Both the position numbers and the translations under genes were made by a program. Below, in pieces: positions 43,901-55,865 of a stretch of DNA of 64,000 nucleotides (within the stretch, counting starts at the first letter, position 1; every line of letters begins with the position of its first letter). Under the pieces are notes generated by a model, which saw only the letters and a list, made by a program, of their open reading frames with translations, was not told the origin of the DNA and did no database searches. Origin of the DNA: Iris pallida (Eukaryota > Streptophyta > Magnoliopsida > Asparagales > Iridaceae); contig JANAVB010004096.1 of the NCBI GenBank assembly GCA_029216955.1, positions 159,501 to 223,500 of the forward strand. The letters are read 5' to 3'.

Positions 43901-44254
43901 CTTAGTCCTAGGTATATAGGGCCATTCGATATCCTGGAGCGAGTAGGAGATGTATCATATCGTCTCGCTCTTCTGCCGTCACTAAGTGAGGTGTATGATG
44001 TATTCCATGTGTCCCAATTACGATGGTACATCTCGGACCCGAGCTATATCCTAGACCATTCGGAACTGGTTGTTGGTACCAACCTTTCGTATGAGGAGAG
44101 GCCTGTGTCTATATTGGACCGGAGAGAAAAGATACTCAAGAACAAGACTATTAGCTTAGTCCGTGTTGCTTGGGGTCATCACTCTCTAGGTGAGTCAACG
44201 TAGGAGCGTGAGGACGACATCCGATCGCGATATCCCAACTTGTTTGACTCGTAA
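40906..44254 (+). pseudogene. pol: gypsy-3 pol: protease, RT, RNase H, integrase, chromodomain-like tail
   Basis: One frame with all domains. Protease [12 protein letters not shown] is intact (about 40987). RT has [22 protein letters not shown] and [10 protein letters not shown] (about 41929). RNase H has [11 protein letters not shown] (about 42367) and [10 protein letters not shown]. Integrase has IHPGGAKMY, an HHCC finger with its first Cys as Tyr (SRYLVCQQ), DFVTGLPR, SDRDSRF, SERTIQTLEDM and PFEALYGRK. A tail with RREKILK and SLVRVAWGHH ends FDS-stop at 44252-44254. Nonsense codons: TGA 43073-43075 and TAG 44201-44203, both at Trp positions in the siblings. No frameshift is seen. This is the best reference copy in the window. 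Confidence 0.92.
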
Positions 44255-44408
44255 GGTATAATGTCTTCCTTATGCCTTATGCTTTCCATCCCTTGCTTGC
44301 ATGTATGATTGTTTGATTGTTTGCTTAGTATGGCTTAATTGTGGATAGCATAGCTGGCTCTTACATCTCTAAGCATCTTGATTTAAATTCCGAGGACAAA
44401 ATTCTTTT

Positions 44409-44422
44409 AAGGTGGGTAGAGT
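44409..44422 (+). promoter_or_regulatory. gypsy-3 polypurine tract
   Basis: AAGGTGGGTAGAGT abuts the 3' LTR at 44423 and follows GAGGACAAAATTCTTTTAAG. Confidence 0.85.
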
Positions 44423-47140
44423 TGTAACGTCCGTATTTCGGAATACGTATTTTGATTAGGCGTGTATGTATTTCGGACCTATATTTTATTTCCTCATATT
44501 CTGGCCTGTAATTGTGTTTTGGCTTAACTTGCGGATTTTGGTTTTCTCGTAAAATAGGTTTTTGGACCTGGCGTAGTTTTATTTTATGAAGGAATTGGTT
44601 TGGTTTGGTTTAGTATGCATTAGACCACACTTAGCTAACCTCCACCCTCAACACAACATATCCTCCCTCATTAAAACCCTACCTAACTTTCTCTCTCCTC
44701 ATTACTTCTATTAATTTCTTCATCTTCTTCTTCCTTCCTCCACACAACACCAACACCATAGGCAAGTGCACCTTGCCACCATATAAGAACCCTATTTTAT
44801 TTGTTCATTAGCTAGATTAGGCCATGGTGAACAACATTAAAACTTGGCATTTTGTGATTTGGAGCTTCCATTTTTCTAGATCTAAATTTCAACCATTTTT
44901 TGTTTTTCTTGGTTTTGATATATTAAACTTAGATTTTTCCTTGTTTTGAGGCTTCCATGTGGAAGAGAATTCAATTTTACACAAGTTAGAACTTTGAAAA
45001 TCCAAATTTGGTTTTGTTTTGGCTAAGATATAAAGATTTGAAATTTAGGGTTCTTGGGGTCTTCCTCTCGGCCTGATGGAGAAGATGACCATCGTCATGC
45101 GCTCTTTAGCGCAAGGCCGGACTGCACGACTCCTCGGCCAGCGTATTGCACTGAGCTGACCTGCGCTGGCGCTCTTTAGCTCCAGCGCCTTCCATCCCCT
45201 AGCGCACTCGAACGCTGTGCAACCCGATCCCCAGCGCAACTCAACCCCTGCGCAACCTGCTCCCAGTGCAACCCGTCCCTAGCGCAGCTCACTCCCAGCT
45301 CGGCTTGGCTCCAGCGCAACTCAACCCCTGCGCAACCTGCTCCTAGCGCAACCCGATCCAGCGCAAGTCGACCCTAGCGCAACCCAACCTCAGCGCAGTT
45401 CATTCCCCTGCGTAGTCCATTCCCCTAGCGCAATCTGATCCCCAGCGCAACCCACGTGCCCATGATGGTTTGGTTTTAATTTCTTGGACTTGGCTTCTCT
45501 TTTGTGGATTGGAGTTTTGAGATCTTATTTCACACAACACGACTGTCTCGACCCAACACGACCTGGCACGGTTTTGGTATTTTGCTTACTACTAATACGA
45601 TTTTCGGGATTTCTGTGAAGTATGATTTTAGTACTTTCTGATCTTCTTGGTAGTGACCCGATGGGGTGCGCTCTTAACTTGTGGCATGTGATTCATGATT
45701 AATCTTTGTAACTGGATAACTTGATAGTGGCCCATGGTGACGTACTCCTGACTTATAACTTGTAAACTGTAACTTGTAACTCGTAACTTGCCTTGACTTG
45801 ATGCTGTTGCGATGGCTAACTTGACTCATATAATCAACTCTGACTCCTTGGGTGTTCATTCTTGCTGCTTTGTGCAATCAAATTGTCTTGTCTTGTCTTG
45901 CATCATGTCTAGGACGTGACTCCCTGGTTACCACGGTCAGGGATTCATACTAAATATGGATTAGGCTAATGACTAGATCAAACTATAGTTCATGGAGAAT
46001 TTCTAGTCACAGGCAATCTCGTTATCTGGGCGCTTTAAACGGACTTGTAGCCTGCCGACGAGTAGGGCACATTTCCAGCACACTGTCATGTGTTGCACCC
46101 TCTAAGTCACCTAAGGGTATATCGTCTCCTGGGCGATGTACCCAACCATACTCTCAACCCGCGGAAGGATAACTGGATAGTCTGCAAGGCTTGGGACTGG
46201 AAATCCCTCAATTTGCATCTTGTTAGTAATTAGGCTTGTGATAACCCTAGTTAGTTAAGTAGTAAGCCGTAGTATTTGCTTGGCCGTTTGTGAATGGATG
46301 GTGTCCAGCCTTGTCTAAGTCTCGTCTAGCCCCTGTACCCGGTACTCCTGTACATGATTGTTTTACTTATCTTAATAATAAATGGGTAGAGACAAAGTGC
46401 TATTCAGGCGAAGGGTTACAACCCCGGTCCTTGTTTGGTTTACGGGTTGTAACCTGGCTCCCGGAATGGTTCCACGTCCCTAGTCGTTTATTGTCCTGCT
46501 GTACTCTTTATTACTTGTACTTTCTTCTATTCTTTATGATTCTGATATGCTGGCTTTTGTTATTATTTTGTGGCCTCCTTGTGGCACTTGCTCTTTCTGG
46601 GGTTTGACCCAGCTGGTTTTGTTTGGCCAGATTTTGGAGCAGCACCCGAGGATCTACCGAACCTCCAGCCCAATAGTGGCGACTAGAAGGAACCCGGGCT
46701 ACGAGTGGGTTTTCTATTTTGATTCGCTCACTACATTGTAAAATTATTCTTTTGAGGCGTTTAGCCGACGAGCACCTGTTTGCTCGATGCATATTTACTT
46801 ACTGTCTGCCTACGGGCTGTAACATGATTAACAAATCCTAGGGTTGATCATGTATGACTTAACTCTTGCTAGTCCTCGTATTTTGTATGACTAGCTTCAT
46901 GATCAGCTGAATATGTAATATTTGGGACGCCTTTTATTGTATATTTGGTGGTCTAATATCTTGTAACTATATTACTTGCTGAGATTGAGACAATAGGCTT
47001 GACCCTAAGAGACCGTTGGCTTGTAGTAAACCCTCATATCTAGACAGTCGTGACCGTATAGCGAGGTGGATTCCATTTCAATATACGTAGCTGGCTATGT
47101 ACGCCCCCGCTCTCCAGTATTCTGGTTCTGGGGCATCACA
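44423..47140 (+). repeat. gypsy-3 3' LTR
   Basis: 2718 bp, closely matching the 5' LTR with scattered transitions. It carries the GCGCAACCC array (45085-45455) with some length change, and the WPDFGAAPEDLPNLQPNSGD-stop tract (about 46624-46685). In the 5' LTR that tract stops earlier, at a TAG replacing the CAG after NL. Confidence 0.92.
45085..45455. repeat. gypsy-3 AGCGCAACCC array (3' LTR)
   Basis: Copy of the 37370-37755 array. Unit number and order differ slightly, as expected from slippage within a short tandem array. Confidence 0.8.
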
Positions 47141-47144
47141 AGAA
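47141..47144. repeat. Target-site duplication of gypsy-3, right copy (AGAA)
   Basis: AGAA then GGAACCC, against AGTAA then GGAACCC in the intact LTR copy. A single T appears lost. Confidence 0.6.
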
Positions 47145-48264
47145 GGAACCCACTCTAGTCCTCCTATGATCATTCCTCTAGTATTGACCATCTTGGAGGT
47201 GGAAGTAAGCTGAGTCCTCGGGAACCGGCTCTAAATCTGGCCATGCAAAACTAGAGAGGTTAGACCTCTAATAGCAAGTACCGCAATGAAGCACGATATG
47301 AGGAATTAGAACCAGTAATAAGAAAGATATAATAAATAGATATCTGCTAGCTACTGGGATTCACATAACATAACGACACTTCGAACCAACTTCCCAACCA
47401 AACAAGGACAGAAGTTGACCCGTCATGTCCTGACATTCTGATCATCTCAGTTAGTTAACAAAGTAGGTACAATACACAAACAAGTCAACTTAAACGGCCA
47501 TTCAACTCCTACGGCTTGCTACTGTGAGTTCCAAGTTACCTTTGAAACATGTAATAAGGGATTCCTCAGTTCTTACTATGTGCAAGCAAGGCTAGTCTAC
47601 CCAATCAATCAATTACGCCAATCATGAATTAGACGAGTTCCAGCGGGACGCCCGTCATCAATATACAATAAATAATATAAGTAGATACCGCTTCCTGCCC
47701 GTGCGGCATATTTGTACTATCTGTGGAAACCAGCCGGCATGACGGGCACTTAATAGTCCCAAAGATGGCTGCCATATAAGAACTCGGGAATCTATTCTCT
47801 CCATACAATTATTATTTTATTTAACTTAATGGTCTCTATGTTGAGTGAAATCCTATGCCGTGGATCATGGTCATTCAGAATGAGTACCTTCGTACGGGGT
47901 ACGATATGCACAACTCTAAAACGATACCCGTACGGTTAGGTTGTAGGTCTTACATAGCGTAACGAAACAATCAAAACTAGCCACAGTATAACCATGCCTT
48001 GACCATAAAGTACACATGCTATTTTTGTAGAAGAATAAATTGAAGCATGTACGTGCCTGTATGCCAATGTTCTGGATCGGCAAATCGATTGCAATAGTTC
48101 ATAGTTAATATTAACGTGTCTCATTCATTCAATTCAATAAGACGACTAGCCAGTCTCTTAGTTCCAACTAGGAACGCATGATCAATTATTAGTCAAAATA
48201 ACAATCAATGTTAATTAATGACAATTCGAAACAGAATCAGCCAAAAGGGCATTATGGGCTAGCG

Positions 48265-48815
48265 TTCATGCGGCCAAGAGAATAGGGTCTCATGCGACCA
48301 AGAATCGGGTCTCATGCGGCTCAATGCCATGCGGCCAAGAATCGGGTCTCATGCTGCTCAATGCCATGCGGCCAAGAAGTCACAAGTCTTATGCGGCTGG
48401 AAAATAAAAGCTCATACGGCTAGGAAGATCGGGTCTATGCGGCTAGGGTGAAACAAGTCCCATGCGACTCAAGATGATTAAGTCTATGCGGCTAAGCGGC
48501 GGCAAGGAGAACAATCTTATGCGGCTAGCGGCAAGTAGAAGTATATGCGGCTGCGGCTGCTAAAGCCATGCGGCTATAATAACATGCGACGACGGGAATA
48601 CAGGGCCTATGCGGCTCGGGTCTCATGCGGCCACGGTCTGATCTTTATGCGGCTCAGAATGACATGCGGCCCGGGGGTTGAGCCTATGCGGCTAGAAAAT
48701 AACCAACTCATGCGGTCGAGAAGTAATTGGTTCATGCGGCTGAAGAATAAAAGATTCATGCGGCTGGGAAAGTGCCATGCGGCCAGGGGACTTGCCGCAT
48801 GAAAACTCATACGGC
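48265..48815. repeat. gypsy-2 CATGCGGC array (5' LTR copy)
   Basis: Copy of 29825-30435. It is about 60 bp shorter because one longer unit is missing near 48290. Individual CATGCGGC words are better preserved than in the other copy. Confidence 0.82.
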
Positions 48816-49486
48816 CAAGCACTGTTCTTCTTCTCCAATTCCGAGAACATAACCATAGAAGCCATTACTTCCAAGCTCTCTAAATCCTTCATTCCAAGTC
48901 CAAATCAGGACTTCCATAGGTCGAAATGGGGTAGAACGAAATTCTCTACAACATGGAACCATCAAAACTTGAAAAATAACAAAGTTACTAGATCAAAACC
49001 TAAAAATTCCAAAAAAAGCATTAAACTTAGATCTACATGAAATGAGCCATGGAAATTGCAAATACTAAATACTAAAGATACTGAAGATCAAGTAAGAAAA
49101 ATGATGGAACAATAATACTGGGGTTCCATCATGAAGCAAGTTGGCACTTGCCTATGCGGCTGGGTAGGTGGGGGAGAGTTATAGAGGATGAAGAAGAAGA
49201 GTTAATGATAAAGAGAAGTAATGAAGAGAGAGAAAGGATTTAGGGCTTTAAAAGAAGAAGGGGTAGGTGGGGAATTGTTGAACCACCCAATGGCCGAAAA
49301 ATAAACCAACTCAGGTAGAACCCAAATGCAAAGCAGAAAGTAAAATATTGAAAGTAAAATTGCAAAAAAATTAATTAACGTAAAATTAAAGGAATTTAAA
49401 TACAGAACAATACATGATAAATATTAAATAAATATATTAAAGCAGTACATGTAATAAAATACGTATTCTGGGAACGGAAAGTGACA

Positions 49487-49491
49487 GCTGG
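49487..49491. repeat. Target-site duplication of gypsy-2, right copy (GCTGG)
   Basis: Exact match to 28283-28287. Confidence 0.92.
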
Positions 49492-51624
49492 ATCCACTAC
49501 CTGTATTTTAGGAACATCGTTTCGACCGCCTGGAGAGGACCCGACGCCCCCGACCCTCTCGTTCGTGTGGCTGCTAAATTGAAATCCTCTCGAAAAGTGC
49601 TCATCAATTGGAGCAAAGAAGCTTACGGTAACTTCTTCAAGGTTGTTCGCACCGCTGAGGATGACGTTACCCATGCGGAGATTCTGTTCGCTCGTAAAAG
49701 ATCTCCTTCGGTTCGCGTATCCCTTAACCTCACCAGAGCGCTCTTAAAATACTGCCTTAAAGTTGAGGAAGAATTTTGGAAATAGAAGGCCAGGCTGACA
49801 TGGGACACCGAGGGTGACAAGAACACGAGTTACTTCCACTCTTGCGTTAACGGCCGTAGACAATAACTTAACCTTCACTAGATCACTGACAAGCACGTCT
49901 AATCCTTCATAGACCAACAGGACATTCAAGTAGCTGCCGCCTCCTTTTACAAACAGTTGTTTACCAAGGATGTCATTCACAAGGATGAGGCATTCTTGGA
50001 TGCTATCCCATGCTTGATCGAGGACAGAGACAACACCAAGCTTCAACTTTAGCCTACTGAACAAGAGGTCTAAGACGTCGTTTGGTTGCTGAATGAGAAT
50101 AGTGCTTCGGGTCCTGATGGCTTCACTGGCATTTTCTTCAGATCCTCTTGGAACATCATCAAGACTGATATGCTCGAGGCGGTCATTGCATTCATCCAAG
50201 GATCCAGATACCCCAAATCAATTTCGAGTACCAACCTGATCCTGATCCCTAAGTAGAATAACCCGGAGACCTTCAAAGATTTCCTTCCATTGAGCATGTG
50301 CACCTTTACTAACAAGATCATCTCTAAGATTATTGCTACCCGCATGTCTAGCCTTCTTCCTAAAATTATTTCTGAAGAGCCAAGCAGGTTCGTCTACAGC
50401 CGAAATATTTTAGACAACATTCTGTTGGCGTAGGAAATGATCAGCTGCATGAAATTCTGGACCAGAGGAGGCAACATCGCCATAAAGTTGGACATGGAAA
50501 AGGCCTATGACAGGCTTGATTGGCAATTCATGATCTGGGTGTTCAGGGCTTTCAGTTTTACTGAGACTTGGATTGACATCATATAGAGGTCCATCAATAA
50601 CTCTTGGTTCTCTGCAGTCATCAGTGGACAACCTGACAGATTTTTCAAATCATCTTGAGGTGTCAGGCAAGGCAACCCTCTATCGTCGACTATCTTCATT
50701 ATTGCCAATGAAGCACTTAGTAGGAATCTTAACCTAATGGTCGGCACCCCTAGTTTCCAGCACTTTCACACTTACAGCGGCTGCTCGATCATAACCCACC
50801 AGCCATATGCTGACGACATTCTTATCTTCTCTTCTGGCAAAACGGCGTCCGTGGAAGTAGTCAACAACACGCTACAGAGATACACCAGATGCTCCGGCCA
50901 GTGTATCAACGCCAGTAAAAGTGTTATTTATGCCCACCACTCTGCCGACAGAGACCACACTTCCATGCTTACTAACATCACCTCCTTCATTATGTCGCAC
51001 CCCCCATTTTCCTACCTCGGGTGTCTGCTGGCATACAGCTGAACTAACTCGGGCCTGTACGATGATTTAGTGTGTAAAATCATGAAGAAGATCGAGGGAT
51101 GGCACAACGCCATTTTATCGCCTGGCGGTAAGATAATCCTGATCAAGCACGTTCTTTCCTCCATCCCAATCTACAATCTGGCAGCCGGCTCCCCCCGAAG
51201 AACGTCTTTTCCAATATTGAAAACCTCTTCGTCAACTTTTTTTGGGCCACTGCGACGACAAGGATAAGCATTATTAAGCCAGCTGGGCATCCTTGGCTAA
51301 ACCTACGTCCGAGGGTGGCTTGGGCTTCTGCAGGTTGAAACACATCATCGACGCTTGCTTGATGAAGATGTGGTAGAAACTTCGAACGAATCACACCATT
51401 TGGGCCCGCTTTATGAAGGCCAGGTATTTCAAATATACCCACCCTTCTACCGCCTCTCACAACAGTAGATCCTCCGCCTTTTGGGGACGCATCCTGATCG
51501 GCCGGCCGATCGCCGAACCTCACATTTGTATCAAGCTGGGATCGGGCGAATCGTCCATGTTCCTTGATCGATGGCACGGGGACACTCTCCTCCACCCTTT
51601 TCTAGATGCCCCCACTTCCAGCGT
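49492..51624 (+). pseudogene. LINE ORF2, reverse transcriptase domain
   Basis: Continues ORF2 in frame from 28287. RT motifs in order: NENSASGPDGFTG (about 50090), NLILIPK, SRFVYSRNILDNILLA, IAIKLDMEKAYDRLDW (about 50480), GVRQGNPLS (about 50660), YADDILIF (about 50810, catalytic double Asp) and SYLGCLLAYS. One frame spans 49567 to at least 51190, yet it holds about ten nonsense codons, nearly all TAG or TGA where related LINEs have Gln, Trp or Arg. After about 51200 the frame shifts. Gypsy-4 cuts it at 51625 before any C-terminal zinc knuckle. Confidence 0.86.
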
Positions 51625-52655
51625 TGTAACTCCCATTTTTCAAAATTGAGAGTAAATTTGTTATTTTCTATATTTTAATATTTTTGGAATTTTTATATTT
51701 TAATATTGATTTTAGGGATTTGTTTAGTCGGGTTTGAGTTCCATCTCGTTTCAACTTGTGTTAGTGACCCAGGTAGCTTAGACTCTAGTCGGGACCCCAA
51801 GATTAGTTAAACATGGCCCACAAACCACACTAATTAAGTTAGTGTAATTAGACTAATCCCACTTCATTAGATTGGTTCATTTAGAGACTTAAACATGACC
51901 CTTTTGACCCCAAACCTTGGCATGACTTAACTGACCCAAATCAGACTTGTAGGAGCATCTTAGACATTTCACATAGGCCCATTAGAGCATATATGGCTAG
52001 ACACCTATAGGGGGAGAGGTTTCCATCTATTTCATTCTATACTTGCCTCTTTTTTCCCAAATTTGTTCTTCCCCAAACTTAAGAGCTTCCCTCTTGATTT
52101 TGATCTCTAAATCCCTCCATTCTTCCTCCAATCTTCCATTATTTCTTCTCATTCAACCAAAAAGGAGGTGCTAGAAAGGATTGGGAGCAAGGAGCAAGGA
52201 AGGGTATCCATTTTGGAGGAGTTTCCGTATCGGAAATGTGTCCATTTGAGAGTATCATTGGGATCCAACTCCCAATAGGTATAACCATCCCTTTATTTCA
52301 ATTTCTCCTATATTTTAGATAGATTTGCATTCATTAGGACCACCCCCATGCATGAACCACCATTAGTTTTGGTTTAGAGGCTCTCATGAGTCCTCTATAG
52401 GAAGTTGGGGTAGTTTTTGTGTCCTACTTGGCGGGTTTCCAAAGGAGGAACACCATGTGTTTGTATTTATCTCTAATAGGAGTTATTGTCTTTTAATTTC
52501 AGATTTAGACTTATTAGAGGATAGATTAGACATGGTTAGGACACCCCATCAAGTTTCTATTTGGATACCTATGTTGGCATCTAAGTATCTTAGCCTTCTA
52601 ATGTCATATTTATATAGATACATGTCATATTGATATACATTAATATAGCGGACTG

Positions 52656-52656
<1 letters not shown>

Positions 52657-52729
<73 letters not shown>

Positions 52730-52746
52730 TATATATATATATATAT
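52657..52746. repeat. (TA)n microsatellite in the gypsy-4 LTR
   Basis: About 90 bp of TA repeat with a short interruption, followed by an A-rich stretch and a second short TA run. Confidence 0.95.
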
Positions 52747-53584
52747 TAAAAAAAATATTAGAAAATATATATATATATTAGTGTATAGTGGTGTGTTGGT
52801 TTTAGATTGTGAGTGTGTGTGTTGCTTGTGGTTAGTAGCGTGAGTGGTTGTGTGTGTTATGTGAAGTGAGTATCAAGGGGGTTAATGGTGTGCAGAGTGA
52901 GATGTGTTTCTTTTGTCCAAAACAACCCAAATTTGTCATAATATTCATCCACATTTTTAGTAGCCAAAGCAACATAGAAATGCCATAACTTTTAGCTCAG
53001 AACTCTGATTAATCTTCCTTTTTTTTCAAAGAACCGTATTGAAGTTAGCTTTCCAAATATATACTTTAATAAGCGAAAATCGTTCTAGAACTTTCTATAA
53101 AACATTTTGAGTGTCAGTTGTCCGAAAGATGAAGGCGTTTCGGTGTTTTTACGATTTCGGGAGCTTCCGGACACGAAAATGCGATCCGTTTGAAGTTTCG
53201 AAAAGCTAATACGAAGAGCTACGACATACTTGAATCCTAGAATTTAGTGAATAGGTATAATAGGTACAGTATTGATTTTAAGTAGAAAACAGACTATACG
53301 ACATGGGCATTTTGTGTATCCTATGAGCCTATGTAGTATGGATATCAAGTGAATGTTGGTATCATAGGTTGTCAAGAGTATGTATGATATAGTTCATATA
53401 TATTATTGTTAGGTAATATGTGTTAGTTAGTGTGTGTTTATGTTGATACAAATGGTTATCAAGTAAGCCAAATATAGATAAGTTATGTGTCAAGATATTA
53501 AATTTTAGAAAAGGTACTAGTGTGATACTTGGGTACCATGAGGATATTGGTATCGTGAAACTCAAGTATCATGAGTAAGAATAA

Positions 53585-54320
53585 GAGAGTATTGGGACTT
53601 GAGTAAGGTACCCTATTTGGTATCAAGTATTAGTATTAATGTTAGTTGGGATATGTTAGAGTTATCTTAGAAGTTAAGATAATTAGTGCATATAGATATC
53701 TTAGTATCTATGATATATTAGAGTTAGAAGGTTAGATGGTTAGTTATTTAGTGTCTAGTAGATGTTAGAGTTAAGATAGATAGTATCTTAGGATACTAGA
53801 TGTTAGTATCTTAGGAGTAGATAGTGTATCTTAGATTTACCTTTTACCTTAAGGTAAGATTTACCTACAAGGTAAGGTATTTGGTTTACCTTCAAGGTAA
53901 AGGGGTTTACCTAGATACTATAGGTTATATGTTAGATATTAGTTAAGATCTTATGTTAGTAAATTAGATAATTAGTTAGTTAGATATTAGAGAGATATCT
54001 TGGTATCTCATGATACCAAGTTAGTATCATAAGGTAAATATGAATTACCTTTACATTCAAGGTAAATGATTTGTTTACCTTATGACTAAGGTATGGTATC
54101 AAGATACCAAGGTAAGGTATCAAGATATCAAGGTAAGGTATTGGAATACCTTAGCAAGGTATTAGAGTTACATAGGGTGAGGATAAGGTATGCTAAGGTA
54201 TTGGTTAGAGGCTTAGGTATAGATTTACCAATGTTAAGGTATTGGGTCCCAACCAAGGTATTGGTACCGGAATACCAATATGACCAAAGTATGGGTATCT
54301 TGGTAGGTAAATGTTAAGAA
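53585..54320. repeat. gypsy-4 array of GGTATC/GATACC and AAGGTA words
   Basis: GGTATCAAGATACCAAGGTA-type words recur throughout in direct and inverted order, with runs of TTAGTATCTTAG. Spacing is irregular. The array holds the same relative place as the arrays in the other gypsy LTRs, but has an unrelated, AT-rich motif. Confidence 0.75.
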
Positions 54321-54337
54321 TAGGATATTTAGACTAG

Positions 54338-54668
54338 TTTTGACCTCGGTTGACCAAGTTTGACTATTTTGACCAAAAGTCAACTACAAGTCAACACTTG
54401 GCCTAAAACTGACTAAAACTTGACTAGAGTTGACCAGTTGACCAAAAGTCAACTATGAGTTAACCATTAGACTAGTTTGACCTAGATTGGACTAGAAGTC
54501 GACCAAAGTTGACTAGTTGACCAAAAGTCAACTTTAAGTCAACCTTTGACCCAATTTGACCTAGTTTGACTTGGTTTGACTTCCTGTGACCTATTTTGAC
54601 ATAGTGTGACCTAGTTTGACTGAGTTTGACTGAGTTTGACTTAGTTTGACCTAGTTTGACCTAGATTG
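54338..54668 (+). promoter_or_regulatory. Dense W-box core cluster in the gypsy-4 LTR
   Basis: I count at least 20 TTGAC[CT] cores in about 330 bp, on both strands (direct as GTTTGACC or GTTGACC, reverse as AAGTCAAC). Spacing is mostly 8-15 bp. TTGAC[CT] is the W-box core bound by WRKY factors. Whether the array binds WRKY proteins is inferred. Confidence 0.6.
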
Positions 54669-54739
54669 CATATCATACATTAAGAAATCATGCCAAACAC
54701 TGTTAAACCCTAATTAACTCATGTATATCTCATCTGTAG

Positions 54740-54795
54740 GTCTGTGACACCACTCTGAGCATTGACCCCATTTGACAGTTCAGGACCGCAGGCGA
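54740..54795 (+). other. Candidate small exon 1 in the gypsy-4 LTR
   Basis: 56 nt between CATCTGTAG and GA|GTATGT, a consensus-like donor. It shares ACACCACTC and the 3' end with the gypsy-1 tract, but is two bases shorter and has an in-frame TGA, so the frame is broken here. Confidence 0.35.
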
Positions 54796-55522
54796 GTATG
54801 TTCTCTGATAGTAGTTCCTTGTCCTGATATTTTCTGAATCCAATTCAGTTATTGTATTTTACATGATTCTTGTCTCGATGGTGCACGGACTAGTATACGT
54901 CGGATCCTGGCATGAGATGTTATTCCTGGACTTTTTTCGTATATTGGTACATTATTCGATCTTATTTTTTACACTTGTATAGACACCGATTCCTGAGGGA
55001 GATTAGCTACCCACTTGGAGAATCCCGTGTCATGACGTGTTATGTCCAAATCCATATACTATTCGGGGATAGAGAGTTATTATAGGTTATGTGATCAATA
55101 CACCCATGTCATTATTCTTGTGCTTGTGTCACCCTCACCACACATAGGGTGTAGCGAGATATTATATTTCTTGTGCTTGCTTTCCTTGTTGGCCTGTTTG
55201 ATCCTTCCTGAGATTTTTCTGTGATAGTCGGGCCAAATGGAACAGCCTGATCTGGACCCAAGCCGATCATATAATGCTATAATATCTCAAGGTACATTTT
55301 ATGTTTACATTATACATCAGATATTCCTGTACTGTTCTACTTTCCCGTACGTTACACCCTGACATGATTTCCAGTTTATATATCCAATTTTACTTACAGT
55401 CTTGATATATCATCTTGTATTTCATTATGATTGTCTCTTATAGCAATTGTCAATACTATAGAACTGTTGTTGGTGTTTGTGCTCGTTCATTATCGTGACA
55501 GGATTACCGTTGATGTTTACAG

Positions 55523-55626
55523 AGGATTTAGAGGCCGACTGCTCTACCTATTACGGGTATGGCCAAGATGGAGACTTTGACTAGATGTTACCCGTGGTGT
55601 CAATAGAGGATTTACCTCCTGCTTAG
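55523..55626 (+). other. Candidate small exon 2 in the gypsy-4 LTR
   Basis: After GATGTTTACAG the frame reads EDLEADCSTYYGYGQDGDFD, then TAG (55579-55581), then MLPVVSIEDLPPA and a final TAG (55624-55626). The acidic start, the TYYG and the EDLPP-A-stop ending match the gypsy-1 tract. The internal TAG probably replaces CAG. Confidence 0.4.
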
Positions 55627-55860
55627 ACTGTTAGATAGGTTTGACTAGACAGCATTCCAGCTAGTATTGAGACCTATGTTATATGTTATATTTTGGATTC
55701 TTTTGTTATGTCTTGAACTCTAAACTATGTTGTGACTTCGCATCTTTTTCAGTTCATATATTTCCATCATATCTTTATGATATTCGTGCCTATCTTCCTT
55801 ACATGTCTTGTGATTGAGTTAAGATTATAGACCTCCGTGCGGAGATGATAGTATAGGAAC

Positions 55861-55865
55861 GAAAT
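55861..55865. repeat. Presumed Sirevirus target-site duplication, left copy (GAAAT)
   Basis: GAAAT immediately precedes the LTR terminus TGTAAAGC. The second copy would lie outside the window. Confidence 0.5.

Larger units (their letters stand above)
36711..47140 (+). mobile_element. gypsy-3: nearly intact Tekay/Del-like chromovirus
   Basis: A 10,430-bp + strand element with LTRs of 2717 and 2718 bp (TGTAACGTCC to ATTACA or ATCACA) and a 4995-bp internal region. The single gag-pol frame (39560-44254) has three nonsense codons and no frameshift. It is inserted in the gypsy-2 5' LTR, so it is younger than gypsy-2. Confidence 0.94.
28288..49486 (-). mobile_element. gypsy-2: minus-strand Tekay/Del-like chromovirus, itself split by gypsy-3
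   Basis: The element has an LTR at 28288-31099, a polypurine tract at 31100, pol (34683-31269), gag (36070-34690), a primer-site-like motif at 36280-36263, and a second LTR at 36290-36710 plus 47141-49486. Gypsy-3 occupies the gap. A perfect 5-bp TSD flanks the whole. Without gypsy-3 it is about 10.8 kb. It carries multiple nonsense codons and a late frameshift. Confidence 0.93.
47141..49486 (-). repeat. gypsy-2 5' LTR, outer part
   Basis: Continues the LTR interrupted at 36710 and matches 28709-31099. It includes the CATGCGGC array copy and ends GTGACA at 49486 before the TSD. Confidence 0.92.
24949..51624 (+). mobile_element. L1-type LINE, split by gypsy-2 and cut by gypsy-4
   Basis: A plant L1-clade non-LTR element on the + strand, visible as 24949-28287 and 49492-51624. 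It has a C/T-rich 5' region, ORF1 with a DUF4283-type domain, and ORF2 with AP endonuclease then RT. Removing gypsy-2 and one GCTGG copy keeps ORF2 exactly in frame across the junction. Its 3' part lies beyond gypsy-4, outside the window. Many nonsense codons make it a fossil. The exact 5' end is uncertain. Confidence 0.85.
51625..55865 (+). mobile_element. gypsy-4 LTR (left LTR, cut by the Sirevirus)
   Basis: Starts TGTAACTCCC directly in LINE coding sequence. Its interior resembles the gypsy-1 LTR: the W-box zone, then the exon-like tract with ACACCACTC and GGCGAGTATGTTCTCTGAT, then the acidic tract ending EDLPPA-stop, then GTGATTGAGTT and a CC(T/C)CCGTGCGGAG-like block. The Sirevirus enters at 55866, probably within 150-200 bp of the LTR end. 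The body and right LTR lie outside the window. A weak TATA (CATATATGG, about 51989) is followed by a CT-rich leader. Confidence 0.8.

Noticed and set aside
54093..54317. 74-codon + frame
   Set aside because: Falls in the AAGGTA/GGTATC array; repetitive sequence and no homologue recognised.
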